Positions 23,586-32,587 of a stretch of 34,072 bases of DNA are shown here, one piece after another. Location of the stretch: the NCBI GenBank assembly GCA_016209605.1, contig JACQVS010000265.1, forward strand, positions 1 through 34,072, in the 5' to 3' direction. How positions within the stretch are numbered: the stretch's first letter is position 1; every line of letters starts with the position of its first letter. The stretch is from Planctomycetota bacterium. GTDB taxonomy: Bacteria; Planctomycetota; UBA8108; JACQVS01. A model generated the notes under the pieces. The model searched no databases. It was not told the origin of the DNA and saw only the letters and a list, made by a program, of their open reading frames with translations. The position numbers were made by a program, and so were the translations under genes.

Positions 23586-24239
23586 CAGCGCGCGGGCGAC
23601 CGCGAAGCCCACGCACGCGAGGAGCTGAATCAAGAAGCTCCGCTCGCGCTTGAGCATCTTCAAAACGGGGTACGGTGTGAATCCGTCCGGCGGCGGCACC
23701 CAGCGGAGCGCCGGCAGCCAGCGCGGCGTGCTCTTGGCGTACTCGTCAAACGCCGGGCCGAACTTTTCCCGCAGGAACTTTTCCTCGAAGCGCACCGTGA
23801 AGGTGTACTGGAGAAAGAGGATCCCCACCACCGCCGGCACGAGCCAAGGCAGGCCGGCGAAGACGGTAAAACCTGCGAAAAAGGCCATGTTGGCGAGGTA
23901 AATCGGATTGCGCACCAAGCCGAAGGGCCCCCAGTTGATGAGCTGGCTGGCCTTGGGCTGCACCCGGCGCCGGGCAGCGCCGCCGATCTGCCGGATCGAC
24001 CAGAGCCGCAGGAAGAAGGAGAACGCCACCAGCGCGAGGCCGGCAGCCGCCAGAGGCCAGGTCGCCGGCCGGCCCCACCACGAGGCGATGACGATCAAGG
24101 CGGCGAGGGCAATGATCAGCCGGCTGCGGTACTGGAAAAACCAGGGTGTATCTAGAGACAGCGCCCCGGATTCGGGCGATGCGGCTGGCGACGCGGCAGA
24201 CTCTGCTTGTGGAAGCGGCGCCTGAAGGCTCTCTGGCAT
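23580..24239 (-). CDS. Isoprenylcysteine carboxyl methyltransferase-like membrane protein
   Basis: 219 residues with about four to five membrane segments after a Pro/Ala/Ser-rich N-terminus. The conserved block GPFGLVRNPIYLANMAFFAGF and the later VRFEEKFLREKFGPAFDEYAKSTPRWLP are the S-adenosylmethionine and substrate signatures of the ICMT/PEMT family (NnrU-like, methyltransferase fold in the membrane). In bacteria the substrates are mostly unknown. The ATG at 24237-24239 has AAGGA 8 bases upstream; a TTG 18 bases further up has none. Its last 6 bases overlap the end of the convergent glycosyltransferase gene. Confidence 0.88.
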   Translation of the reverse strand: MPESLQAPLPQAESAASPAASPESGALSLDTPWFFQYRSRLIIALAALIVIASWWGRPATWPLAAAGLALVAFSFFLRLWSIRQIGGAARRRVQPKASQLINWGPFGLVRNPIYLANMAFFAGFTVFAGLPWLVPAVVGILFLQYTFTVRFEEKFLREKFGPAFDEYAKSTPRWLPALRWVPPPDGFTPYPVLKMLKRERSFLIQLLACVGFAVARALL

Positions 24240-24250
24240 CTTGTTTTCCT

Positions 24251-24280
24251 TTGACAACTGGACATGTAAGTTCCGATACT
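24251..24280 (+). promoter_or_regulatory. Candidate promoter of the LAB_N/ArnT-like operon
   Basis: TTGACA (24251-24256) and GATACT (24275-24280) are 18 bases apart. They lie in the divergent gap with the methyltransferase gene, giving a leader of about 60 bases. Confidence 0.45.
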
Positions 24281-24348
24281 TGGCGCGTACATGATATGAT
24301 CAACGCTTTTGACTGACCAGAACAATCTTATCTTGAGAGGAGTCGGCA

Positions 24349-24693
24349 ATGCATTTGCTGCTCGACGGCTCGGGGACGCGCTTTCTGGGGCTCGACTGGA
24401 GCTGGTGGGATGTAGTCGGATTTTGCGGCAACGCGCTGTTTTTCAGCCGGTTCATCATCCAGTGGATCGTATCGGAAAAACGCGGCGAGAGCGTCATTCC
24501 CATTGCCTTCTGGTGGTTCAGCATCACCGGGAGCCTGGTGCTGGCGATTTATTTTGTCGGCATCCGCAATCCCGTCGGTATCCTCGGCTACCTCCCCAAC
24601 TCCATCATTTACATCCGGAACCTCCAGCTCATCCAGAAGAAGAGAGCCAAGGAAGATGGCCCTGGAAACGGCCTCAAGCCCACGGCGGATTAA
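24349..24693 (+). CDS. LAB_N (lipid A disaccharide synthase N-terminal domain) membrane protein
   Basis: A stand-alone protein of 114 residues with three membrane segments. It matches the LAB_N family (PF07578): DVVGFCGNALFFSRFIIQWIVSEKRGESVIPIAFWWFSITGSLVLAIYF and GILGYLPNSIIYIRNLQLI. Despite the family name it does not contain the LpxB catalytic domain. Such small proteins are usually encoded beside a GT2 and an ArnT/PMT-type transferase, as here, and are thought to help handle lipid-linked sugar. ATG 24349 has GAGGAG 6 bases upstream. The downstream gene starts within its 3' end (38-base overlap). Confidence 0.92.
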   Translation: MHLLLDGSGTRFLGLDWSWWDVVGFCGNALFFSRFIIQWIVSEKRGESVIPIAFWWFSITGSLVLAIYFVGIRNPVGILGYLPNSIIYIRNLQLIQKKRAKEDGPGNGLKPTAD

Positions 24694-26197
24694 AGAAGCA
24701 GCCGGGCTGGCCCTGGCCGCCGCCGCGTTCTTCTTCTGGGACCTCGGCGGCGAACTGCCGGACCAGACGGCGGAGGCCCGCGTGCCGGTCTCGGCTCGCA
24801 ACATGGTCCGCGCCGGCCTCACGGCCATCCCCCAGCTCGGCCAGGAGCCCTGGCACAACAAGCCCCCGCTGGCGATCTGGCTGCAGTCGCTGTCGATGCG
24901 TCTGGGCGGCGAAAACCTCACCGCCGCTGGCCTGCCGGCGGCGGCGCTCTCCCTCGCGGCGGTGCTGGCCGTGGCCTGGCGCGGCGGTCTGGTTGCCGGG
25001 CTCATCCTGCTCCTCTGCCCGCGCTTTTTCTTGTCGGCGCGGGGAACGGAAATGGACATCGTGTACTCCTCCCTCACCGCCCTGGCCATCTTCCGCGGCT
25101 TCAGCGAGATCGAGCGGCGCGGCCGGGTCTCCTGGGCCTCCCAGCTCCTCCTCGGCCTCGCCTTGACCGCCAAGACCCCCTTGTGCCTGGTCTTCGCCCT
25201 TTTCGCCTGGCACCGCGGCTGGCTGTCCCTGTGGATGCCCTTGAGCCTTCTTCCCGGCCTCGGCTGGTGGCTGTGGGCGACGGTTGAGGACCCCGCCATC
25301 ACCCGGCGGCTGGTGGGGCAAATGCTCAAGAGCACCGTTGTCCCCCACGAGACCCACAAGGGCCCGATTTACGATTACGTCGCCGGCTTCTTTCCCCTGG
25401 CAGCGCCGGCAGTGATCCCGGTGGTCTTCTGGGCCCTCGAGAAGCTGATCCAGCGACGGCGAAAGGTAAATCCGGTAGAGGCCGTTTCATCCAGCGAAGG
25501 AGACGCCTCCCCGGCGGCCGGCGAAATCCGGCGGCTGCTTTTCTGGTTCCTGGGCGGGCTCGCCGTCCTTTCGCTCATGACCCACAAGCAGACGAGCTAC
25601 GCGCTGCCGATTTACCCGCCCTTCGCCCTGCTCGCGGCCCGCGCCGTGGACCGGCTCGGCGGCTCAAGGACTTTCTTTTGGGCTAGCCGGTTTTTGAGCG
25701 CCGCCCTTTTCGCCCCTGCCGCGATTCTCCTCTGGCAGGAGCGGTCAGTGTCGTGGCGGCCGGCTCTGGGGATAGCCGCGGCAGCCCTCGGCGGCGTGTG
25801 GGTATGGCGAGCGTCGCCCGGCGCCGTCTACCGCCGCCTGCTGCTGGCTCTGATCCCGGTCCTCGTGCTCGGCGCCCTTCCCCTCATCCAGGACTTCAAG
25901 AGAGCCCGCAGCCTGGTGCCCATCGGCCGGGCTTTCCGGGAGCACTTGCAAAAGAACGATCCGGCCCCCTTTGCGGTCGCCATCCTGGGCGGCAGCTGGG
26001 AAGAGATCACCTGGGGATTTGGCGAGGACCTGCCGATCGCCCGAAGCCTCGAGGAGGCGAAGCGGCGAAGGGCCAGGTACCTGATCCGCGAGGTGGACCG
26101 GGAGAAGCGGTCAGCCCCCGCGGACTCCCTGCCGGTGGCGGTGGAATTCGAGAACACCCGCCACAAGGGGCGATGGTTGCAGTTAATAAAGATTTAA
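24656..26197 (+). CDS. ArnT/PMT-like glycosyltransferase (GT-C fold, integral membrane)
   Basis: 513 residues with about ten or more membrane segments. The first periplasmic loop has EPWHNKPPLAIWLQ, the ArnT/PMT acidic and K-P-P-L motif; TAKTPLCLVFAL and HKQTSYALPIYPPFALLAARAVDRL further down are typical of the family. These enzymes transfer a sugar from undecaprenyl phosphate to lipid A, protein or another periplasmic acceptor. The ATG at 24656 is chosen because it precedes the first membrane helix (EAAGLALAAAAFFFW); the frame is open further upstream but only as a shadow of the LAB_N gene. It forms a module with LAB_N and probably the GT2. It ends inside a perfect 20-base palindrome. Confidence 0.9.
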   Translation: MALETASSPRRIKEAAGLALAAAAFFFWDLGGELPDQTAEARVPVSARNMVRAGLTAIPQLGQEPWHNKPPLAIWLQSLSMRLGGENLTAAGLPAAALSLAAVLAVAWRGGLVAGLILLLCPRFFLSARGTEMDIVYSSLTALAIFRGFSEIERRGRVSWASQLLLGLALTAKTPLCLVFALFAWHRGWLSLWMPLSLLPGLGWWLWATVEDPAITRRLVGQMLKSTVVPHETHKGPIYDYVAGFFPLAAPAVIPVVFWALEKLIQRRRKVNPVEAVSSSEGDASPAAGEIRRLLFWFLGGLAVLSLMTHKQTSYALPIYPPFALLAARAVDRLGGSRTFFWASRFLSAALFAPAAILLWQERSVSWRPALGIAAAALGGVWVWRASPGAVYRRLLLALIPVLVLGALPLIQDFKRARSLVPIGRAFREHLQKNDPAPFAVAILGGSWEEITWGFGEDLPIARSLEEAKRRRARYLIREVDREKRSAPADSLPVAVEFENTRHKGRWLQLIKI

Positions 26198-26205
26198 ATC
26201 TTTAT
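26186..26205. terminator. 20-base perfect palindrome joining two convergent gene ends
   Basis: ATAAAGATTTAAATCTTTAT. It contains the last codons and TAA of the ArnT-like gene and its last base is the first base of the minus-strand gene's stop (26205-26207). A-rich and T-rich arms suit a bidirectional terminator, though the stem is AT-only apart from two GC pairs and almost lacks a loop. Confidence 0.55.
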
Positions 26206-28955
26206 CATGGGCAGGCCGCCGGCGCCGGCACGCACGGCGCCAGGGTGTCGTCCGTGGTGGGATCGGGTCCGCAGTCAGTTGCACCCGGCAGCGGGATGGC
26301 GCCTCCCAGGAACTGATACGTCAACATGGCGATGGCATCGGAGATGTCCAGAGCGCCGGTGTCATCGGCGTCGCCGGCGTCTTCGCAAGCGAGCGGTCCG
26401 GTGCCGAGGTAGAGGCTGCTCAGGACCGCAACCGGATCGCTGATATCCACTCCGCCGCTGCCATCGGCATCGCCGCGCTTGAAGAGCGGCGCCGCGCCGG
26501 GAATGCCCGTCGCGCCGACGATCACCTTGACTTCCTGAAAGCGGTCGTCCTGGTTGGTGATGCGCAGCTGGAAGTCCTTCTCGCCGCGGTCAAAGAGCGC
26601 CCGGTAGATGTTGCGAAGAGGCGGCATGGTGACCGTCTCCGCCAGCGCCGGCATCGGTTTGCCGTCGAGGATCACGTCCACCTTGAAGGTGGAGGTGAGC
26701 TGATCGCTGGGATTGATCACGTAGTAGAAGAAGCTCAATTTCTCTGCCCGGCCGGCGAAACCGGGCCGCAGGAACGGCGTCTCGAACTCCCCCTTCCTGG
26801 CGAGTCCCTGGGTGGTCTCCACGAGCTGCTCCCCCTTGAGGTCGGGATGGGCGGCCGCCAGGGTCATGTTGACCAGAAGGTTGCCGCGGAATCCAAAGGG
26901 GCTCGCATCCACCGGAAGGGCGTGGCCAGAGGAATAAAAGCTGACCCCGACCTGTTCATCCTCGAAGTAAGCGCTTCCCAGGCCCAAGTTGAATTCCGCC
27001 CCGATGCCGATGCCCAAAGGCCGGGGGGAGAAAAACTGGCTGAAGGCCACCAGCCCCTGGGTGTAGCCGATGAACTGAGCGCCCTCGTCAAAGGAATTCA
27101 TCAAGAAGGCGCGGGTCAACTCGCTGTCGAAGGTATCGTCGCCGCTCACCAGGTACATGCCGTTGGGGAGCACGGTGATGCCGCCATAGATCTTGGAGAC
27201 CCGCCCTTGCACCGGCGTCAAGCTCTTCTGCGGAAGGGGCGCCGCCCGAGTGGCCGTGAAGGTGTTGGCGACCGGATCGTAGACGATCTCCACGAGGCGC
27301 GCCAGCGTCGTGATGTCCAGGGTGATCAGCCGTCCCTGGGCATCGGCATCCCAGTCCAGGAACACCGAGCCCAGGCTGCCGCCGACCGGGCTGAAGTCGA
27401 TGGGGACCATGGGGTTGTTGGGTATGAAGGGAGTGCCATCGCGATGGTACATGCCGGCGGCCGGCGCGTAATCGCCGTTGATGCCATCGCCATCGAAGGC
27501 CGCGAAGGCCGGCTCGCCGTTCACCTCGGTAAGCGCCACGCCGGTGAGGCGGACATTCTGGGATTCTGACCGCGCGTAAGGGCCAAGGGTGACATCCTCG
27601 CTGTCCACCTGGTCGAGCTGCTGCCCCACCACCCCAACCACCCGCAGCATGTTGTCATAATCTCCTACCAGGTAAAGGCGAAAATCGTTGTGATTTTTCA
27701 CCACGGAGGTGCAATCGAGCCCCAATTGCCGGGGAATGACTTGAGGGCTGACGGGAACGTAAGTGGCATCGAATTGCACCCAAGGAGGCCGCCCGCTTTC
27801 CCGATTCACACAGTGGCTGCGGATTTCGTTCTCCACGTTCCCCCGGCGCGTTTCCACCACGAACTCGCTGAAGCCGGAGTAGGAAGGCGGCGGGGTGAAG
27901 CTGGTGGCGGTTCCGGGGAGGGCGGCGACCTGCACGCCGTTCTGGAAGATGATGATGGAGTCGTATCCGAAGGCGGGGCTGTTGCTCCAGGTCAGCTTGA
28001 GGGGGTCGGCGCCGGTAGCGCCCCGGGAGCACGACAGATTGGAGACCGGGCCCGGAAAGTCCAAGTAGGTGAGCGACAGGGCGTAGAGGGCATCGTTGCG
28101 GGCGTTGTAGACGTAAAGCGCCTCTTGATTTTGAATGCCGAAGCGGCCGGTGTCGATGCCGACGCCGATCACGTCGCTGCCCATCTCGCCCAGGGAGATC
28201 GCCCGGCCGGTGTAATCGCCGGTCTGGCGGTTGTACTCCAGGGCCAGGGTGACTTCAAAGCTGTTGCGGAAGCCGGAGACCACCAGCACCGTGTCGGGAG
28301 TGTTGTAGCAGATGCCGCCTTTGAGATAAGCCGGATTGCCGAGGACCGGGAAGGGGCCGCGGGTCACTTGATAGTTGAAGTCCAGAAAGTAAAAGGCCGG
28401 TTCGTAATAATCGAAAACGGCGATCTCCTCCTCCGTGGGATGCACATCCAGAGCGCGCAGGGAGGCGGTCTCGGCGACCCCCTTCACGATGCGCAGGTCC
28501 CCGTTCGGTGCGATGTTCCCAAGGTCATCGATGATGCCGATGCGATTTGGCTCGTTCTGGTTGATCGGGTTGGGAACAAGGACAAAGTTTTTCCCCTTGT
28601 TGGAGCCGTGGGGGATCTCGGCGATGCCGTCGGGGAAGGGGCTGAGGTTGATGCCAAAGAGGCGCTTCGAGCTGGCGGTGAGATTGGAGAGGAACGAGGT
28701 GATGTTCTCCAGGGTGAAAGGGTCCATGCACCAGATCTCGCTGAGCGCTCCCTTGTCCTTACCATCAACGTCAAAGGCGTCGAAGGCGAGATCGGCGACG
28801 CCCTCTTCGTACTTGCCGCTGATCCCCACCTCGAGGTCGGCCGTCTGGCCCAGCACTTGCGCCCGGTCCTGCGCCTGGACCGCCGGCCGGAAAGCCAAGG
28901 CGCCCAAGGTTAAAAGTAAAAAAAGAAAGATGGAACGATATCTCCTGTCGCTCAT
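26205..28955 (-). CDS. Large exported protein with C-terminal dockerin-like Ca-binding repeats
   Basis: 916 residues. The ATG at 28953-28955 gives a clean signal peptide (RRYRSIFLFLLLTLGALAFRPAVQAQ); the frame extends 58 codons further but without signal-peptide logic. The body looks like a beta-propeller or beta-sandwich protein of unknown function. One stretch (VSNLSCSRGATGADPLKLTW...FVVETRRGNVENE) resembles a fibronectin III domain. Residues about 828-886 hold two EF-hand-like dockerin loops, DADGSGGVDISD and DADDTGALDISD, each followed by a helix ending in YLG or FLGG. In Planctomycetota-type genomes these repeats are common and not linked to cellulosomes. Function unknown. Divergent from the DUF1800 gene, which carries the same repeat type. 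Confidence 0.85.
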   Translation of the reverse strand: MSDRRYRSIFLFLLLTLGALAFRPAVQAQDRAQVLGQTADLEVGISGKYEEGVADLAFDAFDVDGKDKGALSEIWCMDPFTLENITSFLSNLTASSKRLFGINLSPFPDGIAEIPHGSNKGKNFVLVPNPINQNEPNRIGIIDDLGNIAPNGDLRIVKGVAETASLRALDVHPTEEEIAVFDYYEPAFYFLDFNYQVTRGPFPVLGNPAYLKGGICYNTPDTVLVVSGFRNSFEVTLALEYNRQTGDYTGRAISLGEMGSDVIGVGIDTGRFGIQNQEALYVYNARNDALYALSLTYLDFPGPVSNLSCSRGATGADPLKLTWSNSPAFGYDSIIIFQNGVQVAALPGTATSFTPPPSYSGFSEFVVETRRGNVENEIRSHCVNRESGRPPWVQFDATYVPVSPQVIPRQLGLDCTSVVKNHNDFRLYLVGDYDNMLRVVGVVGQQLDQVDSEDVTLGPYARSESQNVRLTGVALTEVNGEPAFAAFDGDGINGDYAPAAGMYHRDGTPFIPNNPMVPIDFSPVGGSLGSVFLDWDADAQGRLITLDITTLARLVEIVYDPVANTFTATRAAPLPQKSLTPVQGRVSKIYGGITVLPNGMYLVSGDDTFDSELTRAFLMNSFDEGAQFIGYTQGLVAFSQFFSPRPLGIGIGAEFNLGLGSAYFEDEQVGVSFYSSGHALPVDASPFGFRGNLLVNMTLAAAHPDLKGEQLVETTQGLARKGEFETPFLRPGFAGRAEKLSFFYYVINPSDQLTSTFKVDVILDGKPMPALAETVTMPPLRNIYRALFDRGEKDFQLRITNQDDRFQEVKVIVGATGIPGAAPLFKRGDADGSGGVDISDPVAVLSSLYLGTGPLACEDAGDADDTGALDISDAIAMLTYQFLGGAIPLPGATDCGPDPTTDDTLAPCVPAPAACP

Positions 28956-29433
28956 AAGTCTTGATCCTGAAGACAAAGAAAAAGAATTTGCCTCAAACTC
29001 CATGGCCTGATTCCAAGGGGTCTCCATCACCCCCACCTTTCTGGAGTTGCCTCCAAAGCTCGAACACCAAGGCTGGCAAAAAATCCCTGAATCGACTTTC
29101 AGTGAATCTCCATCCAAATCTGGGTCCACGATTTACCCACGTTCAATAAGGCTCCATTCTACCATTTAAAACTCCCGCGTCATCATTTCATTTGGGAGCC
29201 CCTGCGAATCAGACAGAGGGGGGCCCAGGATCCTCCCTTAACTTACGGCCCTGGCAGCGATTTATTGTGGAATATCTTCTTGCCACCAGCGGGAGGGAGG
29301 ATTACTATTGCACCGCTTGAAATCGCGGTTCACGAGACCTCTGCGAGACAGCGAGGTCCATGGACCTGGCAGCATCCCCAAGGATGGGGAGCACATGGTT
29401 TACCATTCAAAGTCTATTGGGAGGAATTCGGGT
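28956..29433. other. 478-base divergent intergenic region
   Basis: It separates the two dockerin-bearing genes. No convincing ORF, RNA gene or clear sigma-70 promoter is seen. The right end carries GGGAGGAATTCGGGT as the ribosome-binding region for the ATG at 29434. Promoters for both divergent genes must lie here. Confidence 0.6.
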
Positions 29434-32400
29434 ATGGTTTCCCGGCCAGCCAGTTTCGTTTACCTGTCGGTTGTCGGCAACGTCTTTCTTGGCTTACTGT
29501 TTCTTGGAATCCTGGGCTCGCCCCGGACCGCCAGCGCGGGCGCCAGCTTCATCCGCGGCGACTCGGACGCCTCCGGCGTCGTCGATGTGACCGACGCGGT
29601 GCACCTCCTCACCTACAAGTTCCTGGGGGGCGCCGCCCCGACTTGCATGGACGCGGCCGACTCCAACGACACCGGCGAGGTGGACGTCAGCGACGCGGTT
29701 TACACCCTGATCTTCCTCTTCATCGGCGGCCTTCAAATGCCGGCGCCGGGGCTCGCCTGCGGCGCCGACCCGACCGACAACGACAACTTGAGCTGCCTGA
29801 GCTTCGCCCCCTGCCCCCAGGTGCAGCCCGAGGCCCAGAAGGTGAACCATCTCATCAACCGCATCGCCTATGGCCCCGATCCGGAAACCCTCAACCGCGT
29901 CAACGCCATCGGCATCGACGACACCATCGAAGAGCAGCTCAACCCATCGGGCATCGATGAGTCGCAGAACACCGAGCTGAACAGCCGCCTCGTGGCCCTT
30001 CAAGTCCAGCGGCTTCCTTCGAAGGACACCAAGCTCGTCCCCGGCGCCGCGGCCTGGAGGTACTTCAAGGGCTCGCAAGCGCCGCCCGCCGACTGGAAAA
30101 CCGCCGGCTTCGATGGCTCGAGCTGGATCTTCGGCGTCGCCCCGATCGGCTACGGCTACAACGACAACGCCACCGTGCTCGCCGACATGCCGAAGAACGC
30201 CAATCAGCCCGGCTACTTGTCGGTTTTCCTCCGCAAGGAATTCACCTTTTCGACCGCTCCCGCCAACCTGATCTTGAGGGTCGACTACGATGACGGCTTC
30301 GTCGCCTACCTAAACGGCACCGAGGTGAAGCGGGTCGGTCTCGCCGGCAACCCGCCGGCTTACAACGTCGCGGCGACCGGCCACAACTCGTCCGGCTTCG
30401 AGGATTTCGACATCTCCTCGAAGAAGAATCTCCTGGCGGCGGGGAAGAACGTCCTGGCGCTTCAGGTCCACAACAACCGCATCGACGGCGGCGACCTCAA
30501 GATCAACGTCGAGCTGGTGAGCCGCGAGATCCTCCCCGGCGACCCGATCGTCGAGTACGGCAATATCGACAAGGTCAAGGCCATGGCGCACGTCCGCGGC
30601 ATTTACTCGAAGCGCCAGCTGCAGACCGTCCTGGCCGATTTCTGGGAGAACCACCTCACCACCGACTACGACAAGCTGGTGGAATACCTCGACAACCTGA
30701 CCAATTCCGATGCCACCGATGCCATGAGCGCCGCCCAGGCCCAGCGCGAGGCGGCGACGCTCGAGGCCAAGGAGTACGAGTACCTCCTCGAGCACGCCCT
30801 CGGCAACTTCGGCGACCTCCTGCGCTACAGCGCCAAGAGCCCCACCATGCTGGTCTACCTCGACAACATCCTCAACGTCAAGGGCGTCGCCAACGAGAAC
30901 TACGCCCGCGAGATCCTCGAGCTGCACTCCTTCGGCGTCGACAACGGCTACACCCAGCAGGACATCGAAAACGCCGCCAGGGCGTTCACCGGCTGGGGCA
31001 TCTGCAAGGTTTCCCCGGAGAACTACGGCGACCCCCATGCTCCCTGCGGCCCCGACTTCAACGATATAATCTTCCTCAACCAGGGGGCCGGGTGGAAGTA
31101 CCTCAAGGGCACGGCCGAGCCGACGCCGGACGGCAACGGCAATCCGACCACCGCCTGGACGGCGGTTGACTTCGATGACAACGCCTGGGCCGCCGCCTCC
31201 GACCAGATGGGCTATGAAAAGGGCATCGGCTACGGCGACAACGATGACGCCACCGACCTGAGCAAGCTCGTCCCCCCCATGCAAAACAATTACCTGTCCG
31301 TCTACCTCCGGCGCTCCTTCAACGTGACCGATCCCTACGCCTTCAAGAACCTCATCCTCGATGTCAAATACGACGACGGTTATGTCGCCTACTTGAACGG
31401 GATCGAGGTGGGCCGCACCCCGAACTTGAAAAATTACGGCAACCCGCCGGCTTACAACCGGCAGACGGCCGAAGGCCATGAAGTCACGGAAGACCCGCTG
31501 CTCGTCAACTTGAACAAATTCCTAGATATCCTCAAGGTCGGCAAGAACGTCCTGGCCATTCAAGTGCACAATTCGAGCCCCGCCAGCTCCGACCTGTCGC
31601 TGCGGCCGCGCCTGGTGGACCGCGAGATCCTCCCCGGCAGCATCGAGAACGGCGACCCGAACGGCGTCTGGAGCTTCCACTTCTTCCCGGATAGGCATGA
31701 CTACACCGCCAAATCGATCTTCCCCGGCAAACCCTACTTCTTGAGCATTCCCGCCAAGACACTGAATGATCCGGTGAAGGGCCTTGCCGATGCCAACGAC
31801 ATGATCAACAAGATCCTGGAGGCGCTGCCGACGGCGCAATTCATCTGCACCAAGCTGATCCAGAAGTTCGTGAGCGATGAGGTGCCGCCGGCGCTCCTCG
31901 CCGACTGCATCGCCACCTGGAACTCCACGGTCCCGAAAGGCAACATCGAGGAGGTGATGCGCACCATCCTCACCTCCGAGGAGTTCTGGTCGGAGGCCGC
32001 TTACCGAGCCAAGGTGAAGACGCCGCTCGAGTTCGTCAACTCGAGCGTCCGCGCCCTGAACGCCCAAACCGATGGGCTGGCCCTCAAGCAGCCCATGCTC
32101 GACATGGGCATGGAGATCTTCACCCGCGACGAGCCCGATGGCTGGCCCGAGCTCGGCGTCGAGTGGATCGACACCAGCGGCTTCTTGAACCGCATCAAGT
32201 TCGTACAGGACCTGTTGGCCAAAGACTCGACCCTCCAGGGAGCCCCCCTTGGATCCAACGTGGTGTCGATCTTCGATGCCAACGACGCCAAGACCGCCGA
32301 CGCCATCGTCACCTTCATGAACGACCTCCTCTACGCCGGCACGCTGAGGCCCGATGAGACGGCGATCCTGCTCCAATTCCTGACCACCGATGACAACTAC

Positions 32401-32508
32401 AGCAGCTTACCGTTAGTCTGGACCAATCCCCCCACCACCAGCTATAAATCCAGGGTGGAGACCGGCGTCAGCTTGATGCTGAGCCTGCCCCAGTGGAACT
32501 TCCAGTGA
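29434..32508 (+). CDS. DUF1800 protein with N-terminal dockerin and two inserted repeat domains
   Basis: 1024 residues. The ATG at 29434 is chosen because GGAGG lies 9 bases upstream and a signal peptide starts at once (ends TASA, about residue 35). Earlier in-frame TTG 29308 and ATG 29395 are weaker. Two dockerin loops follow (DSDASGVVDVTD and DSNDTGEVDVSD, residues 43-90). DUF1800 begins near VNHLINRIAYGPDPETL (137), with FWENHLTT, NENYAREILELHSFGVDNGYTQQDIENAARAFTGW (487-521) and WSFHFFPDRHD (746-756). It is interrupted at about 200-368 and 545-735 by two copies of one beta-sandwich-like domain (YLSVFLRKEF/YLSVYLRRSF; YDDGFVAYLNG/YDDGYVAYLNG). The DUF1800 role is unknown; it nearly always precedes DUF1501, as here. 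Confidence 0.93.
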   Translation: MVSRPASFVYLSVVGNVFLGLLFLGILGSPRTASAGASFIRGDSDASGVVDVTDAVHLLTYKFLGGAAPTCMDAADSNDTGEVDVSDAVYTLIFLFIGGLQMPAPGLACGADPTDNDNLSCLSFAPCPQVQPEAQKVNHLINRIAYGPDPETLNRVNAIGIDDTIEEQLNPSGIDESQNTELNSRLVALQVQRLPSKDTKLVPGAAAWRYFKGSQAPPADWKTAGFDGSSWIFGVAPIGYGYNDNATVLADMPKNANQPGYLSVFLRKEFTFSTAPANLILRVDYDDGFVAYLNGTEVKRVGLAGNPPAYNVAATGHNSSGFEDFDISSKKNLLAAGKNVLALQVHNNRIDGGDLKINVELVSREILPGDPIVEYGNIDKVKAMAHVRGIYSKRQLQTVLADFWENHLTTDYDKLVEYLDNLTNSDATDAMSAAQAQREAATLEAKEYEYLLEHALGNFGDLLRYSAKSPTMLVYLDNILNVKGVANENYAREILELHSFGVDNGYTQQDIENAARAFTGWGICKVSPENYGDPHAPCGPDFNDIIFLNQGAGWKYLKGTAEPTPDGNGNPTTAWTAVDFDDNAWAAASDQMGYEKGIGYGDNDDATDLSKLVPPMQNNYLSVYLRRSFNVTDPYAFKNLILDVKYDDGYVAYLNGIEVGRTPNLKNYGNPPAYNRQTAEGHEVTEDPLLVNLNKFLDILKVGKNVLAIQVHNSSPASSDLSLRPRLVDREILPGSIENGDPNGVWSFHFFPDRHDYTAKSIFPGKPYFLSIPAKTLNDPVKGLADANDMINKILEALPTAQFICTKLIQKFVSDEVPPALLADCIATWNSTVPKGNIEEVMRTILTSEEFWSEAAYRAKVKTPLEFVNSSVRALNAQTDGLALKQPMLDMGMEIFTRDEPDGWPELGVEWIDTSGFLNRIKFVQDLLAKDSTLQGAPLGSNVVSIFDANDAKTADAIVTFMNDLLYAGTLRPDETAILLQFLTTDDNYSSLPLVWTNPPTTSYKSRVETGVSLMLSLPQWNFQ
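30031..30537 (+). repeat. Inserted domain copy 1 within DUF1800 (coding)
   Basis: Residues about 200-368 of the DUF1800 protein. Shared landmarks with copy 2 are YLSV(F/Y)LR(K/R), DD(G)(F/Y)VAYLNG, GNPPAYN, GKNVLA(L/I)QVHN and REILPG. It looks like a jelly-roll or carbohydrate-binding-like beta-sandwich. Confidence 0.8.
31066..31638 (+). repeat. Inserted domain copy 2 within DUF1800 (coding)
   Basis: Residues about 545-735, homologous to copy 1, inserted between ARAFTGW and WSFHFFPDRHD, two blocks normally close together in DUF1800. Confidence 0.8.
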
Positions 32509-32529
32509 GCCTCGGGATGGAACGGGAGA

Positions 32530-32554
32530 GTTTGCGATCAACAGCGCCGCAAAC
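32530..32554 (+). other. Hairpin between DUF1800 and DUF1501 genes
   Basis: GTTTGCG (32530-32536) pairs with CGCAAAC (32548-32554), 11-base loop. No T tract, so probably an mRNA-stability or coupling element rather than a terminator. Confidence 0.4.
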
Positions 32555-32587
32555 GGCGAAGCACGAAGCACATAAAGGAACACCAAC

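Noticed and set aside
24653..24693. LAB_N and ArnT-like genes as one fused protein
   Set aside because: They are in different frames with a 38-base overlap and separate starts, so they are two genes.
28956..29433. Structured RNA or riboswitch in the long divergent region
   Set aside because: No extended conserved-looking stem set or known riboswitch core could be recognised by eye.
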